Origin: Pseudomonadota bacterium
GTDB taxonomy: Bacteria; SAR324; XYD2-FULL-50-16; JAHJRI01
DNA: 22,852 bases
Reading direction: 5' to 3'
Assembly (NCBI GenBank): GCA_022360105.1
Contig: JAKSDL010000842.1
Coordinates: 1 to 22,852 of the forward strand
The translations under genes and the position numbers were made by a program. The notes under the pieces were generated by a model. It did not search any database and had not been told where the DNA came from. It saw only the letters and a list, made by a program, of their open reading frames with translations. Of this stretch, positions 7,312 through 15,302 are shown one piece after another (within the stretch, counting starts at the first letter, position 1; each line of letters opens with the position of its first letter).

Positions 7312-7839
7312 TCAGCTGGCGGTTTCTTCCTCTGCTTCCACAACTGCTGAAGCTTCATTGGAAACAGCCTGCACCATTGAAAGCTCGTCTACACTAAAAA
7401 TCTTTTCAATATCCAGAATGATGACAAATTGTTCGTTTTGCTTTCCCATTCCTTTGATAAACTCAGTATTCAATTGGGTTCCTATTTTTGGAGGAGGTTC
7501 AATATGATCCGAATCCATATCCATAACTTCCTTTACAGAATCCACAAGGGCACCAATCAGGTTAATCTCTCCGTCAATAGAGACTTCAATAATGATAATA
7601 CAGGTGTTTACGGTTCGTTCGCTCATCCCCATTCCGAATTTCAACCTTAAATCAATAACAGGAACCACACTCCCCCTGAGATTGATCACACCGATCATCA
7701 TTTCGGGAGTTTGGGGAACCTTAGTTACCTTGGTGTATTCTAAAACTTCACGCACCTTTGCTATATCCAGTGCAAATATTTCTTCTGACAATTGAAATGT
7801 CAGATACTGATTAGTTTCAGCAAGTTCAAGTTCAGCCAT
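7312..7839 (-). CDS. cheW: CheW-like chemotaxis coupling protein
   Basis: Single-domain CheW protein of 175 residues that would link chemoreceptors to the CheA kinase at the inner membrane. The sequence runs from QYLTFQLSEEIFALDIAKVREVLEY through MMIGVINLRGSVVPVIDLRLKFGM to FVIILDIEKIF, all standard CheW landmarks. Frame extension to a TTG at 7866 adds nine residues with no clear ribosome site. I prefer the ATG at 7839 (MAELELAE), since CheW proteins normally begin a few residues before the conserved QYLTF, but the start is not certain. The C-terminal tail is acidic and Ala-rich (VVEAEEETAS). It is an orphan: no cheA, mcp, cheB or cheR is nearby. Confidence 0.95.
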   Translation of the reverse strand: MAELELAETNQYLTFQLSEEIFALDIAKVREVLEYTKVTKVPQTPEMMIGVINLRGSVVPVIDLRLKFGMGMSERTVNTCIIIIEVSIDGEINLIGALVDSVKEVMDMDSDHIEPPPKIGTQLNTEFIKGMGKQNEQFVIILDIEKIFSVDELSMVQAVSNEASAVVEAEEETAS

Positions 7840-8287
7840 TTTGATTTTTTTGAAATGAGGTTGCAAAAAACAGGAGCAGGAGAATCATTGCAACTGCAAT
7901 CTAACTGTAAAGACCTAACTTCCTATGAATGCAGTCAGCCCCCCTGTTCTGTATCAGTAAAGTAAGTAACTTTTATGGTCTATTATATCATAATCTTCGG
8001 AGCCTGTGTCAACCAAAAGTTCCTGTTGCCCCGCCCCGAAATTCCCGGTTTTACAACCCTGAAGATCCTTACTACACTGAAGTTTAAGAGACGGGCGATT
8101 CAGGAAAAGATAAAAACTTCGACCCTGATCCGGAAGGGAATATGTTTACCAGGCTGAAATTTCCGCACCTGACAGCTTATCCCGGCTATCTGCATTTAGG
8201 TCAAGTTTTTGCAGCTTTGTATTTTAAAAAACAAATTGATAGTTGGTCCGATGTCAAACTCACTGGCTCCAAGCATGGTGGATATTC
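7840..8287. other. 448-nt spacer with degenerate coding traces
   Basis: The stretch lies between divergent cheW and the VTT gene and should hold both promoters. A 60-codon frame from ATG 7975 starts with a lipoprotein-like MVYYIIIFGACVNQ, then runs into unconvincing sequence. One frame over, from about 8014, the sequence reads protein-like (VPVAPPRNSRFYNPEDPYYTEV) to a TAA, and after that stop the same frame stays open up to 8288. This could be a decayed lipoprotein gene, but no family is recognisable, so I do not call a gene. Confidence 0.35.
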
Positions 8288-8947
8288 ATGAATCATAAAT
8301 ATACTCGTTTGACTTTATTGGGATTCTGGTTTTGTGGCATTTTGGTGTTTTTCTATAATTTCCTGAAATCAGATCTGACCTTTATCGACTTGCAACACTT
8401 GATTGAGGATTTTATTCAACGCTGGAGCGTCATGGCTCCCCTTGCCTACATTCTGGTTTATATAATCCGCCCGTTAATCCTTTTTCCGGCAACCTTGCTA
8501 ACAGCGTTGTCAGGAGCTTTGTTTGGACCCATATGGGGAATTGCCTACACTATAATCGGTGAAAATCTCAGTGCTAATGTGAGTTTTATTGTGGGCCGCT
8601 ATTTTGGAAAAGATATCATGGAAAACCTGATTCGCCGCAACAAGGTCATTCCCGTCCTGGATCGAAGAATTTATGAAAACCAATTTATGTCGATCCTTAT
8701 CTTGCGACTGATATACATGCCCTTTGATGTGGTAGGGTTTATGGCTGGTTTTCGGAACCTCAGGCAGCTGGATTTTGCCTTGGGCACTTTTTTTGGAATT
8801 ATGCCCGGACTCGTAACCTTTGTCTTGCTCGGAAGTTCTTTTACAGATCCCAAGAACCTGGTTTTCACCGGCATCGCTTTTCTCATTGGCATAGCCATCT
8901 CATTTTTCCTTAAGATGAGGACAGGCAGCCATCTTCAAAATACTTAA
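8288..8947 (+). CDS. TVP38/TMEM64 (VTT domain, DedA-like) membrane protein
   Basis: Integral membrane protein of 219 residues in the VTT/SNARE-associated family, the wider DedA group whose members are implicated in lipid scrambling or membrane homeostasis. After an N-terminal helix (about 9-29), the conserved core has a re-entrant-like segment (ILFPATLLTALSGALFGPIWG), the N/S-rich AxxFxxGRYFG element (about 97-104) and RLIYMPFDVVGFMAG. The frame is open to a TTG at 8243, but ATG 8288 has GGTGGA 6 nt upstream and gives the usual family length. The RibD-C-like gene follows after 20 nt. A second member of this family lies at 18754-19452. Confidence 0.88.
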   Translation: MNHKYTRLTLLGFWFCGILVFFYNFLKSDLTFIDLQHLIEDFIQRWSVMAPLAYILVYIIRPLILFPATLLTALSGALFGPIWGIAYTIIGENLSANVSFIVGRYFGKDIMENLIRRNKVIPVLDRRIYENQFMSILILRLIYMPFDVVGFMAGFRNLRQLDFALGTFFGIMPGLVTFVLLGSSFTDPKNLVFTGIAFLIGIAISFFLKMRTGSHLQNT

Positions 8948-8967
8948 CTCCCGGAAACGTCTCTTTT

Positions 8968-9510
8968 ATGGTCGACTCTAACAATGTTATTTACCCAAAA
9001 GTCTCTTTGCTAATGGTTATGTCCGTGAATGGGGTGGTGGCGCAGAATATAGTAGAGAACTCCTTTGACTGGAGTTCGGAAGAAGATCGAGAGCAGTTTT
9101 TGGAAAAGACAAGCAATATTGGAACAGTAATAATGGGGGCTAATACCTATCGATCGATTGGCAGCAAGCCTTACGAGGGAGTACGTTTTTATGTGATGAC
9201 TAATACCCCTGACACGTTCCGGGAAAACGAAAAAGTTAGTTTTCACCAGGGTTCCATCAAAGAGCTTTTGTTTCAACTGGCTCAAGAAAATGTTGGCCAT
9301 GTCGCCCTGCTGGGCGGACCCCAAATCAATGCCCAATGCTTTGAGCACAATCTGGTTGATGATATTTATTTGACTATCGAACCGCTGCTAATGCCGGATG
9401 GAATGCATTTGGCTACAAGTTTTGGCGAAAGAGTAACACTAAAACTGGAAAGCCTGGAAACACTCAACGAGGCGAACACATTGCTGCTGAAATACCGGGT
9501 GGTTAAATAA
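8968..9510 (+). CDS. RibD C-terminal/DHFR-like reductase
   Basis: Cytoplasmic NAD(P)H-dependent reductase fold of 180 residues. The N-terminal VSLLMVMSVNGVVAQ is the first strand and loop typical of RibD-C and DHFR-like proteins. VIMGANTYRSIG matches the dinucleotide-binding helix region, and VALLGGPQINAQCFEHNLVDDIYLTIEPLL is the signature of the second half. It lacks the deaminase domain of full RibD, so it is a stand-alone member that could act as a dihydrofolate-type or pterin/pyrimidine reductase. A gene for FolE2, the first enzyme of pterin synthesis, lies 1 kb away, which makes a pterin/folate role attractive, but that is inference. Start ATG 8968 has only a loosely spaced GGAAA upstream. 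Confidence 0.85.
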   Translation: MVDSNNVIYPKVSLLMVMSVNGVVAQNIVENSFDWSSEEDREQFLEKTSNIGTVIMGANTYRSIGSKPYEGVRFYVMTNTPDTFRENEKVSFHQGSIKELLFQLAQENVGHVALLGGPQINAQCFEHNLVDDIYLTIEPLLMPDGMHLATSFGERVTLKLESLETLNEANTLLLKYRVVK

Positions 9511-9532
9511 TGAACGTTCACCTCTTTTACTG

Positions 9533-10462
9533 CTAACGATAGTGATAAAGCAGAACAAGGAACAAGGCGCAAAAGGCAATGATTTCAAATATTAGAAAAT
9601 ACACCAGGTTCACCTGAAACAGTATTATAATCGCCAGCACAGCCAGGTGCATGCCAAATTCCAGAGGAGATAAAATACCGAGGGCTGATGCATGGAGATC
9701 CGACTTTTCAGGATTTACCACCAATAAAAAACTGAAATAGGAAATGATTCGCCAGCTATAGCGAAATAAAAGATTAAATACAGCCAGTTTGAATCCGTAA
9801 AAGGCACTTTCGGGACGGTCATTTTCCAATCGGCCGACGAATCGTCTGCGGACTTCCGAAGGATAAAGGCCTGAAGATCGTTCCAGTGCTGAGATGTAAG
9901 AAAACGCCGTGGAAGAGGTCAAAAAGCAGAACAGGGCTACGGAGGCTGTTGGAATCACCATGTCGGATGCTGTTTCCTGATGAACGATGAGGACGTACCC
10001 CAGACAAAGAAACAAGCCGATGGCAAAAATGAAATCGGACATTAAATCATACAAGGCGCCCAGGTTGGAGGTTTTGTTTGTATATCGTGCTAACTGTCCA
10101 TCCACGCAGTCAAGAACAATTCGTGCCGCAAGTAAACCAAACATCGGCAGGGGATACAAGGCTAGATAATCAAGGAATAGAGCGACCAGAAATCCCATTC
10201 CGCTAAGAAATGATACAAAAGCCACCTGGTTGGGAGTTATTTTTGTGAATGAGAGCAAAAAAACCAGGGGCCAGGCAAGAAAACACGGAAGTTCATCAAA
10301 ACGGAAGGAAAAAGACCAGTTGGGCCTCATGCTTTTTTTAAAACCGCTTACAAACTCAGATTGGACGAAGGATTTAATATTATAACCCACAACAAAACTT
10401 TTAAGACAATTGAAAATCGTTTCGGGATGACTTTCCCGGAAAGTAAAAACAAATCGTTTCAA
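9533..10462 (-). CDS. CDP-alcohol phosphatidyltransferase family protein
   Basis: Membrane enzyme that transfers a phosphatidyl or similar group from a CDP-activated donor to an alcohol. The complete catalytic motif D-x2-DG-x2-AR-x8-G-x3-D-x3-D is present at residues 118-143 of the 309-codon frame (DCVDGQLAR, then GALYDLMSD). About six hydrophobic helices surround it. The frame begins with TTG at 10462 and no clear ribosome site. A first ATG comes only at residue 45, so the N-terminus is uncertain, though the extra ~45 residues read as real protein. The acceptor alcohol (glycerol-phosphate, inositol, serine or other) cannot be told. It is convergent with the RibD-C-like gene (22-nt gap) and divergent from folE2. 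Confidence 0.86.
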   Translation of the reverse strand: MKRFVFTFRESHPETIFNCLKSFVVGYNIKSFVQSEFVSGFKKSMRPNWSFSFRFDELPCFLAWPLVFLLSFTKITPNQVAFVSFLSGMGFLVALFLDYLALYPLPMFGLLAARIVLDCVDGQLARYTNKTSNLGALYDLMSDFIFAIGLFLCLGYVLIVHQETASDMVIPTASVALFCFLTSSTAFSYISALERSSGLYPSEVRRRFVGRLENDRPESAFYGFKLAVFNLLFRYSWRIISYFSFLLVVNPEKSDLHASALGILSPLEFGMHLAVLAIIILFQVNLVYFLIFEIIAFCALFLVLLYHYR

Positions 10463-10542
10463 GGTATCAACTTAACAAGCGTCTTTTAAACGGACAAGTT
10501 GCCTGATTCCGAGTCAAGAGTAGAACTTCAAAAGGAAATCAA

Positions 10543-11340
10543 ATGATAGACTTGCAAAACACCAAAGATTACAGAAATATAGCCATAGACCGGGTTGGGG
10601 TAAAGGGAATCAAGTACCCCATTACCGTTTTGGATAAAGCGAATCAATACCAGTCAACAACCGCGTCCATCGACATGTTTGTAGACTTGCCACAAGAAGC
10701 CAGGGGAACCCACATGAGTCGATTCATCGAAATGCTTCATGTGTTTCGTAATGAGGTATCGCTAAAATCATTTTCCATGATTTTGGAAGAAATGAAACGA
10801 CAACTGGGAGCAAAATCAGCACATATCGAAGTACGCTTCCCTTATTTTATTGAGAAAAAAGCACCGGTTAGCGGCGCTGCCGGTCTGATGGATTACAATT
10901 GCGGATTTATTGCCAAAACCCTTGAGAACGGAGACGCCGATATTCTTTTGGAATTAAAGGTTCCAATCACCTCCCTCTGCCCATGTTCCAAAGAAATAAG
11001 CGACTACGGTGCCCACAACCAAAGGGGTGAAGTGACATTGTTGACCCGTTTTAAGGAGTTTATCTGGATGGAAGAGATGATTACCATGGTTGAGTCTGCC
11101 GGCTCATGTGAACTATATTCCATCTTGAAACGGTCAGATGAAAAGGCAGTCACTGAAAAAGCATATGACAATCCAAAGTTTGTCGAAGACATTGTACGAG
11201 ATATTGCCCTGTACTTGGAAAAGGATGATAATATCACCTGGTTTTCCATCAGCGTGGAAAATTTTGAATCGATTCATAACCACAGCGCGTACGCCTACAT
11301 ATGCAGTGATAAGAATTCCATGCGACTGGAAGGATTTTAA
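10543..11340 (+). CDS. folE2: GTP cyclohydrolase FolE2 (type IB)
   Basis: Cytoplasmic GTP cyclohydrolase IB of 265 residues that converts GTP to 7,8-dihydroneopterin triphosphate for folate and/or queuosine synthesis. Family landmarks: RVGVKGIKYPITVLDK near the start, DLPQEARGTHMSRFIEML (about 48-65), VPITSLCPCSKEISDYGAHNQRG split around Cys146 and Cys148 (the metal-site region), and a C-terminal ESIHNHSAYA. Length is normal. ATG 10543 is preceded by AAAGGAAAT. It stands alone on the plus strand; the only possible partner nearby is the DHFR-like reductase at 8968. FolE2 uses varied divalent metals and often replaces zinc-dependent FolE. Confidence 0.97.
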   Translation: MIDLQNTKDYRNIAIDRVGVKGIKYPITVLDKANQYQSTTASIDMFVDLPQEARGTHMSRFIEMLHVFRNEVSLKSFSMILEEMKRQLGAKSAHIEVRFPYFIEKKAPVSGAAGLMDYNCGFIAKTLENGDADILLELKVPITSLCPCSKEISDYGAHNQRGEVTLLTRFKEFIWMEEMITMVESAGSCELYSILKRSDEKAVTEKAYDNPKFVEDIVRDIALYLEKDDNITWFSISVENFESIHNHSAYAYICSDKNSMRLEGF

Positions 11341-11379
11341 TTTCCCTTCTTTCTTTTGCTGATCCCAAAACCAACCATT

Positions 11380-11437
11380 CAGGCTGGATGATGTATCTTC
11401 AGCCTGTAAGTTTCATCTCTTAACTTCAAAGATACAT
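11380..11437 (+). promoter_or_regulatory. Hairpin with pseudoknot potential downstream of folE2 / upstream of redox operon
   Basis: CAGGCTG (11380-11386) pairs with CAGCCTG (11400-11406). Nine loop bases of this hairpin, ATGTATCTT (11391-11399), are perfectly complementary to AAGATACAT (11429-11437). The order is that of an H-type pseudoknot: a 7-bp stem, 4-nt first loop, 9-bp second stem stacked directly on the first, and a 22-nt last loop. The first stem alone followed by TTTCATCTCTT could be the folE2 terminator. The whole lies 74 nt before the next gene, so a leader role is also possible. Confidence 0.4.
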
Positions 11438-11510
11438 TTTCTGTTATCAAATTGAGCTTGCTTTGATATAGTTAACACACCTATATAGACTGTCAGCAAA
11501 TTACTTCAGG

Positions 11511-12623
11511 ATGCACCGATTGAAATCCGAAGCGCTATTTAACCGGCGTAAACGTCGCGTTAACAGGTCCCACATCCCACCAGCTGAATTGATTATCTCA
11601 TCAATAATCATCACCGGGTTGATACTGGTTATAGGCTGGATTTCCCTGCAACGGAATGAATATAACCCGGAAGACAGGGATTTACCGGATAAATACCTGG
11701 ACACAGGCATTATTACTTCAGAAATATACCATCCACCATTACAACGCTGGTCCGAGGGGCAAGGTCAAGGACCAACCTCTGCTCCGAATACCGGGTTACT
11801 TGCAACCGATATCTTAAACGATTCCTGGCAGGTAAACAGCTCCCTTAAAGAGTTCAATGCCGATACCTTGTTTGAGAAAATTAACGGCGAAGCCGACAAA
11901 TTCCTGCAGCAAGGATTTAAAAATCTTCAGTTTATTCGTATTGTCGATGCTGAAAGAACCAATGAAATTGGTATTGAACTTTACGACCAAGGAGATTTGA
12001 AAGGCAGCCTGGGGGTTTTTGCAGAGTATGTCTCTCCCAATGCAACGGTGAAAAACCATGAAAGCGTTGTTTATATTGTTAACAGGGCTGGAGCAGTCGG
12101 ACGGAAAGGCAGGTTTTTCGCCCGATTAATTGGCAACCGGGAATCACCGGTGATAAGTACCAAAGCGGAAGAAATAATGAAACTCCTGGTATCACTTCCC
12201 CAGGCAGAATCGGACATACCCTTTGAGTACAATATTCTGACAGAAAAACTAAAGATCAATCCTGCTTTTATCAGCTATCAGAATAAAAACGTTTTTCAGT
12301 TTGATTTCGCCCGTCATTTTTGGTTTGGCACTCCTGATCCTGGATCGTCAGGGCGGGTCTTTATTCACAGACTGGCAGAAGGAGGTCAGGAACCCGGTTT
12401 ACTTTCCAGACTGGTTCAAGAGCAGCAATATGATTACAAAACAATAAGAAGCACTCCAAATTTTGCCGTCATGCAACATTTGTATTTAAAAACCTGGTTT
12501 GTTATTCGCCAGGAAGGTTCGGTGATTTATGGCGTGGAAAAAATGAAAAATGTCGATGTAGCCCAGCAATATATTCAACAAACTTCTGCTATTCTGGCCA
12601 ATGAATCAGGAATCGAAAACTAA
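11511..12623 (+). CDS. DUF6599-like membrane-anchored protein
   Basis: Protein of 370 residues with a basic N-terminus, one membrane helix (about 27-46, IISSIIITGLILVIGWISL) and a large domain that should face the periplasm. The soluble part includes LFEKINGEADKFLQQGFKNLQFIRI (about 121-145), a stretch on the organism-independent pattern IELYDQGDLKGSLGVFAEY, and a repeat-like second half around LYLKTWFVIRQEG. This fits the DUF6599 family as I recall it, which has no known biochemical activity. The start is ATG 11511 with only a close CAGG upstream. Its 3' end overlaps the DUF362 gene by 23 nt, so the two are translationally coupled and it likely belongs to the same extracytoplasmic redox system. 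Confidence 0.72.
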   Translation: MHRLKSEALFNRRKRRVNRSHIPPAELIISSIIITGLILVIGWISLQRNEYNPEDRDLPDKYLDTGIITSEIYHPPLQRWSEGQGQGPTSAPNTGLLATDILNDSWQVNSSLKEFNADTLFEKINGEADKFLQQGFKNLQFIRIVDAERTNEIGIELYDQGDLKGSLGVFAEYVSPNATVKNHESVVYIVNRAGAVGRKGRFFARLIGNRESPVISTKAEEIMKLLVSLPQAESDIPFEYNILTEKLKINPAFISYQNKNVFQFDFARHFWFGTPDPGSSGRVFIHRLAEGGQEPGLLSRLVQEQQYDYKTIRSTPNFAVMQHLYLKTWFVIRQEGSVIYGVEKMKNVDVAQQYIQQTSAILANESGIEN

Positions 12624-13632
12624 TGCAAAAGAAAAAAAGCCGCTGAGCAGGCGTCAATTCATCACCAGGGCTGCCACTATGGCCGGGCTGACCGCAGGAA
12701 TGGGTTATTTGTCTTTTGCCCCGGAGGATTACCTTTTTTCTTTAAAAGACAAAACGGGTTTGAGAAGTTTGCCCAAGCCGGAAGTTTACACCCTCCAAGA
12801 TTTCAGTATCAAGCCAGACAACTCCTTTCCGGATGTCGGCATAGGCAGACAGGGAGAAACCGGCGTCATACTCAGAAAAGCACTTGATGCTATTGGAGGT
12901 CTGGAACGATTTATCAAACCGGGGGACGTGGTTCTGGTAAAACCTAATGCTGCTTTTGATCGTTCTCCGAACCTGGGAGCAACCACCCATCCGGAGATTA
13001 TTTTTGAATTGGTGCAAATGCTTTTCAAGGATTGTCGGGCAGCAGAAGTTAAGGTGGCTGACAATCCTATCGAATCACCTGCTGACTGTTTCGAAAAAAG
13101 CGGTATCAAGCGAGCAGTAGAAGATGCCGGAGCCCGAGTGTATCTTCCGGATGGCAATGCATTTCAAAACCTGCACACACCGGATGCTGTGTTGATAAAA
13201 AACTGGTCTTTTTTTCATCGCCCTTTTCGAAACGTCACCAAGGTAATTGGAATAGCGCCGGTCAAAGATCATAATTTAAGCGGTGCTTCCCTGGGGATTA
13301 AAAACTGGTATGGTCTCCTGGGAGGTAAACGGAATCAATTCCATCAAGACATTCATGAGATCATCTCCGATCTGGCCATTATGATCCGACCTACCTTAAC
13401 CATACTGGATGGTACACGGGTCTTGATGCGCAACGGTCCAACCGGTGGCATTCCCAGTGATGTTGAAATGAAGCAGACTGTTATTGCAGGTACCGATCCG
13501 GTAGCCATCGATGCCTGGGCTGTAATCAATCTTTTGGAGAGGGGCAGGGATCTTCCGGAATATTTAATGAAGTCCGAATTGAAAGGGGCGGGGAAAATTG
13601 ATCCCAGCGGCAGAATAAGAGAGGTTATATGA
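12601..13632 (+). CDS. DUF362 domain protein with Tat signal
   Basis: Protein of 343 residues with a twin-arginine signal (LSRRQFITRAATMAGLTAG; Arg17-Arg18), so it is probably exported folded, cofactor loaded. The main domain matches DUF362: GVILRKALDAIGGLERFIKPGD, VVLVKPNAAFDR, GATTHPEII, a VKVADNP strand and, near the end, GPTGGIPSDVEMKQTVIAGTDPVAIDA. DUF362 proteins often carry a ferredoxin part. This one has none, and the overlapping downstream gene supplies the clusters instead. It overlaps the DUF6599-like gene by 23 nt and the ferredoxin gene by an ATGA, indicating an obligate operon. The biochemical role of DUF362 is not established; a redox or cofactor-related role is suggested by the company it keeps. 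Confidence 0.9.
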   Translation: MNQESKTNAKEKKPLSRRQFITRAATMAGLTAGMGYLSFAPEDYLFSLKDKTGLRSLPKPEVYTLQDFSIKPDNSFPDVGIGRQGETGVILRKALDAIGGLERFIKPGDVVLVKPNAAFDRSPNLGATTHPEIIFELVQMLFKDCRAAEVKVADNPIESPADCFEKSGIKRAVEDAGARVYLPDGNAFQNLHTPDAVLIKNWSFFHRPFRNVTKVIGIAPVKDHNLSGASLGIKNWYGLLGGKRNQFHQDIHEIISDLAIMIRPTLTILDGTRVLMRNGPTGGIPSDVEMKQTVIAGTDPVAIDAWAVINLLERGRDLPEYLMKSELKGAGKIDPSGRIREVI

Positions 13633-15227
13633 AATATTCCCTGTTGCGTTTAACCAATGCCCGGATTCTGAGTCAGGTCGTATTCTTCATTTTATTTGTT
13701 TTATCCCTTTACGCAGCCTGGACGTCCAGAATATTCGGCTACCCGGTTTCGCGATTATTGGAGCTTGATCCTCTCGTCTTTGTATCCACTTTGCTATCCA
13801 CTGGTTTTGTCTATGGTTTTTTGGGCTGGTCATTACTGATACTTGTTTTGACCTTTCTTTTTGGTCGTGTGTTCTGCAATTGGATCTGCCCTCTGGGAAC
13901 CCTGCATCAATTTACAGGTTGGTTATTCAACAACCGAAAATCAGAGCAGCAACGAGAGAAGAATGCTTACAGATCCCGTCAGTTCATAAAATACTCGTTA
14001 CTGGTAATGTTTCTGATTTCAGGTACCTTCGGAGCTTTGCAAATTGGCTTGCTTGATCCGCTTGCGGTTCTCTATCGATCATTTTCCACAATCATAATTC
14101 CAACCTGGGACATGTTGATCGGTACCTTGGGTGCTTTTGCTCCGGACAGTGTTATCGAAATGTTAACCTTCAGGCCAGGAACCACTGAAAGGATATTTTT
14201 GGGCTCATTCTGGATTGGCATTCTTTTTATCGGAATCCTTGCTATCAACATCTGGTATCCCCGTTTTTTCTGTCGCGTTCTTTGTCCGACCGGTGCTCTG
14301 CTAGGATTTCTCAGTCGATTTTCACTGCTGCGAATCAATCGGGATATCGAAAAATGTACGGATTGCAATGTTTGTCTGACACGTTGCGAGGGGGCCTCTG
14401 ATCCACAAGGAAAACTGCGTCTCAGTGAATGCTTGGTTTGCCTGAATTGCCTGGACGATTGTCCCGAGGATGCCATTCGTTACTCAATGTTGAACCTCGA
14501 CCAAAACCAGGTCAAACCTGCTCCGGACTATTCGAAGCGCAAGCTGGTGTTTGCAGGGGTGCTTGGTTTGTTAAGCTATCCGCTGATTAAAATTAACGGA
14601 AAAACCTCGGACGATGCCTATTCCCCGCTGATGATCAGACCGCCGGGTTCGCTGGAGGAAAACGAATTTCTCGCCAAATGTATTAAATGCGACCAATGTC
14701 TCAATATCTGTCCTACAAATGTTTTGCAACCCGCTGGTTTTCTGGAAGGCGGATTTGAGGCTTTGTGGACACCCGTCATGAAATTCAATATTGGACACTG
14801 CCAGCAAAAATGTACGCTTTGTTCCGAAGTGTGCCCTACAGGTGCCATACGTAAAACAACAGTGACTGAAAAAATGGGAAAAGGTCCTTATGAAAGCAAC
14901 GGACCTATTCGTTTAGGCACTGCTTTTATCGATACCAACCGCTGCCTGCCCTGGGCCAATGAGATTCCCTGTGTGGTCTGCGAAGAAGTCTGTCCGGTTG
15001 CACCGAAGGCTATACAAACCAAGGATATGGAGTCGAAAGACGTTTTTGGCGAGCTGGTTATTCTGAACAAACCTTTTATTGTACCCGATCTCTGCATCGG
15101 TTGTGGCATTTGTCAAACTGAATGCCCCGTTTCGGATCAGGCTGCTGTGTATGTTACAGCGGTGGGCGAAAGTCGATCCCAATATCGAAAACTGTTGTTA
15201 AAATATCGCTATCAGGAGGAAGGATAG
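13629..15227 (+). CDS. NapH/NapG-like membrane polyferredoxin
   Basis: Membrane iron-sulfur protein of 532 residues fusing a NapH-like quinol-oxidising-type membrane half with a NapG-like ferredoxin half. Helices lie near 13-32, 50-80, 121-145 and 190-210, plus one at 305-322 before the second half. There are two NapH-type CxxxCP motifs (Cys83/87 and Cys215/219). Six four-cysteine sets follow: 243/246/249/253, 268/271/274/278, 351/354/357/361, 391/395/398/402, 439/448/451/455 and 489/492/495/499, enough for six [4Fe-4S] clusters. It should carry electrons between the membrane pool and the exported DUF362 protein and/or aldo-keto reductase encoded beside it. The direction of flow is unknown. 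The start overlaps the DUF362 stop (ATGA). Confidence 0.93.
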   Translation: MKYSLLRLTNARILSQVVFFILFVLSLYAAWTSRIFGYPVSRLLELDPLVFVSTLLSTGFVYGFLGWSLLILVLTFLFGRVFCNWICPLGTLHQFTGWLFNNRKSEQQREKNAYRSRQFIKYSLLVMFLISGTFGALQIGLLDPLAVLYRSFSTIIIPTWDMLIGTLGAFAPDSVIEMLTFRPGTTERIFLGSFWIGILFIGILAINIWYPRFFCRVLCPTGALLGFLSRFSLLRINRDIEKCTDCNVCLTRCEGASDPQGKLRLSECLVCLNCLDDCPEDAIRYSMLNLDQNQVKPAPDYSKRKLVFAGVLGLLSYPLIKINGKTSDDAYSPLMIRPPGSLEENEFLAKCIKCDQCLNICPTNVLQPAGFLEGGFEALWTPVMKFNIGHCQQKCTLCSEVCPTGAIRKTTVTEKMGKGPYESNGPIRLGTAFIDTNRCLPWANEIPCVVCEEVCPVAPKAIQTKDMESKDVFGELVILNKPFIVPDLCIGCGICQTECPVSDQAAVYVTAVGESRSQYRKLLLKYRYQEEG

Positions 15228-15302
15228 TCCAAACTGAACCAACACATCTCTTTGTTTGAAAAAACTGGTTGTTTCATCATAATTTTCTTTTTGTGGAGTC
15301 TT

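Noticed and set aside
7304..7866. Longer start for CheW at TTG 7866
   Set aside because: It adds nine residues without a better ribosome site, and CheW proteins normally start close to the QYLTF strand. The call remains moderate.
14072..14476. 134-codon antisense frame over the polyferredoxin gene
   Set aside because: It is the shadow of conserved Cys-rich codons on the other strand; no start context.
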